From positions 1 through 35,545 of the forward strand of contig CAMIVF010000005.1 of NCBI GenBank assembly GCA_946401715.1: 35,545 bases of DNA, read 5' to 3'. Origin of the DNA: an uncultured Clostridia bacterium (GTDB taxonomy: Bacteria; Bacillota; Clostridia; Lachnospirales; Lachnospiraceae). The notes beneath the pieces were generated by a model. The model did no database searches. It worked only from the letters and a program-made list of their open reading frames with translations, and had not been told where the DNA came from. The position numbers were made by a program, and so were the translations under genes. Shown piece by piece: positions 34,511 through 35,545 of this stretch; position 1 is the stretch's first letter, and every line of letters begins with the position of its first letter.

Positions 34511-34620
34511 GCAGGCCTTGCAGGAAAACAGAGCGGCAGCAGGCCTGGCAGGAGAAACAGAGCATCAGCCCTGGCAGGAAAAACAGAGCATCATGCCTTG
34601 CAGGAGAAATGCGCGGCGGA
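34511..34620 (+). repeat. Degenerate 28-bp tandem repeat between the thioesterase and CvfB genes
   Basis: About four units: 34511-34538, 34539-34567, 34568-34593 and from 34594 to about 34620. They share a GCAGGCCTGGCAGGA core followed by AAACAGAGC. Unit lengths are 28, 29, 26 and about 27, so the array is not frame-preserving. It lies in the 175-bp gap before the CvfB start. Read through in one frame it gives a Gln/Arg-rich low-complexity stretch, so it is unlikely to be coding. Confidence 0.7.
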
Positions 34621-34646
34621 AGGCGCTGCGGCGGAAAGAGGACAGC

Positions 34647-35471
34647 ATGAAACCAGGAGAGATCCGGACACTTACTATCGACCGGTCGAAAGAATTCGGC
34701 GTATACCTGACAGATGAACAGGGAGATTCTGTCCTTTTGCCGAAGAAGGAGGTTCCTTCCGGCGCGAAGATCGGGGACAAGGTGGAGGTATTTCTGTACA
34801 AGGATTCCTCGGACCGCCTCATCGCGACGGTGAAGCGGCCGCTGCTTTTACTGCACCAGGTCGGACTTCTGAAGGTAACACAGACAGGGAAGATCGGCGC
34901 ATTTCTCGACTGGGGGCTGCCGAAGGAACTGCTCCTGCCGTTCCACGAGCAGACGAGGAGAGTGAAGCCCTCGGAGGAAGTGCTGGTGGCCCCCTACGTC
35001 GACAAGACCGGGCGCCTGGCGGCGACCATGAATGTATATCCCTATCTGGAACAGGACGCGCCCTATCAGAAGGACGCAAAGGTCAAGGCGCGGATCTACG
35101 AAACCAGTGACAACTTCGGCCTGTTTGCCGCGGTGGACGACCGGTACAGCGCATTGATCCCGAAGCAGGAGGCGCAGGGATCCTGGCGGATCGGCGATGT
35201 CGTGGAGGCGCGGGTGACCTCGGTGCGCCCGGACGGGAAACTGAATCTGTCTGTGCGCGAGAAGGCATATCTGCAGATGGAGAAGGACGCCGACGGGATT
35301 CTGAAAGTAATCGGAGAGTATGAAGGCGTTCTGCCTTTTGACGACAGGGTATCGCCGGAGATTATCCAGCGGGAATTCGGCCTGAGCAAAAATGCATTCA
35401 AGCGGGCGGTCGGACACCTGATGAAGGAAGGAAAGGTGGAGATCCGGGACCGGAGGATCTATCTGCTGTGA
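34647..35471 (+). CDS. cvfB: CvfB-type S1/winged-helix RNA-binding protein
   Basis: A 274-residue protein of the CvfB/YitL family. The ATG at 34647 follows AAAGAGGA and begins at the family's N-terminus (KPGEIRTLTIDRSKEFGVYL); the open frame upstream is repeat sequence. Three S1-like OB folds are visible: about residues 1-60, 70-130 (TGKIGAFLDWGLPKELLLPF) and 145-210 (NFGLFAAVDDRYSALIPKQ). A C-terminal winged helix ends the protein (IIQREFGLSKNAFKRAVGHLMKEGKVEI). In Staphylococcus CvfB affects virulence gene expression through RNA binding. The role here is unknown. Confidence 0.88.
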   Translation: MKPGEIRTLTIDRSKEFGVYLTDEQGDSVLLPKKEVPSGAKIGDKVEVFLYKDSSDRLIATVKRPLLLLHQVGLLKVTQTGKIGAFLDWGLPKELLLPFHEQTRRVKPSEEVLVAPYVDKTGRLAATMNVYPYLEQDAPYQKDAKVKARIYETSDNFGLFAAVDDRYSALIPKQEAQGSWRIGDVVEARVTSVRPDGKLNLSVREKAYLQMEKDADGILKVIGEYEGVLPFDDRVSPEIIQREFGLSKNAFKRAVGHLMKEGKVEIRDRRIYLL

Positions 35472-35489
35472 CAAGGCTGTGACATGCGC

Positions 35490-35528
35490 TGAAACAGCGT
35501 TGTTTCAAACAAGGAAAAGGTGTATACT
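35490..35528 (+). promoter_or_regulatory. Promoter leading out of the window, with an overlapping palindrome
   Basis: TTGTTT (35500-35505), exactly 17 bp, TATACT (35523-35528). The palindrome TGAAACA-GCGT-TGTTTCA (35490-35507) overlaps the -35 and could be an operator, or the 3' hairpin of cvfB. The gene it serves lies beyond the window. Confidence 0.55.
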
Positions 35529-35545
35529 TTTCGGTAAAGCTATTT

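Noticed and set aside
34434-34646. N-terminal extension of CvfB reading through the 28-bp repeats
   Set aside because: The repeat units are not multiples of three, the translated extension is low-complexity, it overlaps the thioesterase end, and the ATG at 34647 has its own AAAGAGGA site and the family N-terminus.

Overview
The window looks like a chromosomal segment of an anaerobic Firmicute, most likely a fairly GC-rich member of the Clostridia (Lachnospiraceae-like). This is an inference from several features together: a complete bacterial V-type ATPase operon, an oxygen-sensitive class III ribonucleotide reductase with its radical-SAM activase, strong AGGAGG ribosome-binding sites, TTGACA/TATAAT promoters, a choline-binding-like cell-wall enzyme and clostridial-type dapA-dapB-lysC and ilvE genes. 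No phage genes, insertion sequences, rRNA genes or CRISPR arrays were seen. One tRNA is present.

Layout. Positions 1-159 hold the possible tail of a plus-strand gene and an elaborate palindromic element. Positions 250-3100 are a minus-strand operon: Sua5-type threonylcarbamoyl-AMP synthase, a low-molecular-weight phosphatase-like protein without its catalytic residues, uracil phosphoribosyltransferase (upp) and dCMP deaminase. At 3379-4587 is an S1-domain RNA-binding protein with a 33-bp tandem repeat in its N-terminal coding region. proC (minus) and a secreted cell-wall-binding NlpC/P60 hydrolase (plus) diverge from back-to-back promoters near 5600. Positions 7284-10817 form a compact unit: a MotA/ExbB-type membrane channel protein with a very long helical tail, a MotB/OmpA-type peptidoglycan-binding partner and a 76-residue basic protein. 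It resembles the ZorA-ZorB motor of Zorya defence systems, but no zorC, zorD or zorE homologue is nearby. Positions 10820-19727 are the nine-gene V-ATPase operon (order F-I-K-E-C-G-A-B-D in Enterococcus hirae naming); the c-ring subunit keeps the residues of a sodium site. Positions 19880-23294 are nrdD-nrdG behind a promoter carrying a pair of NrdR-box-like sites. NrdD has a fused C-terminal redoxin domain. A small glycosyltransferase remnant follows.

The right part has a secreted protein of unknown function (minus), the lysine/diaminopimelate genes dapA-dapB-lysC (plus), an acidic M28-peptidase-like lipoprotein (minus), ilvE (plus), nicotinate phosphoribosyltransferase (minus), tRNA-Gln(CTG), an XRE-type regulator that may be translated from a leaderless mRNA (minus), an unrecognised 177-residue protein, an acyl-ACP thioesterase, a degenerate 28-bp tandem repeat and a CvfB-type S1/winged-helix protein.

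Most genes are housekeeping: nucleotide salvage and dNTP supply, tRNA modification, amino-acid and cell-wall precursor synthesis, ion transport and NAD salvage. The least explained parts are the ZorAB-like motor cassette, the inactivated phosphatase, the NrdD-redoxin fusion and the unexplained repeats.
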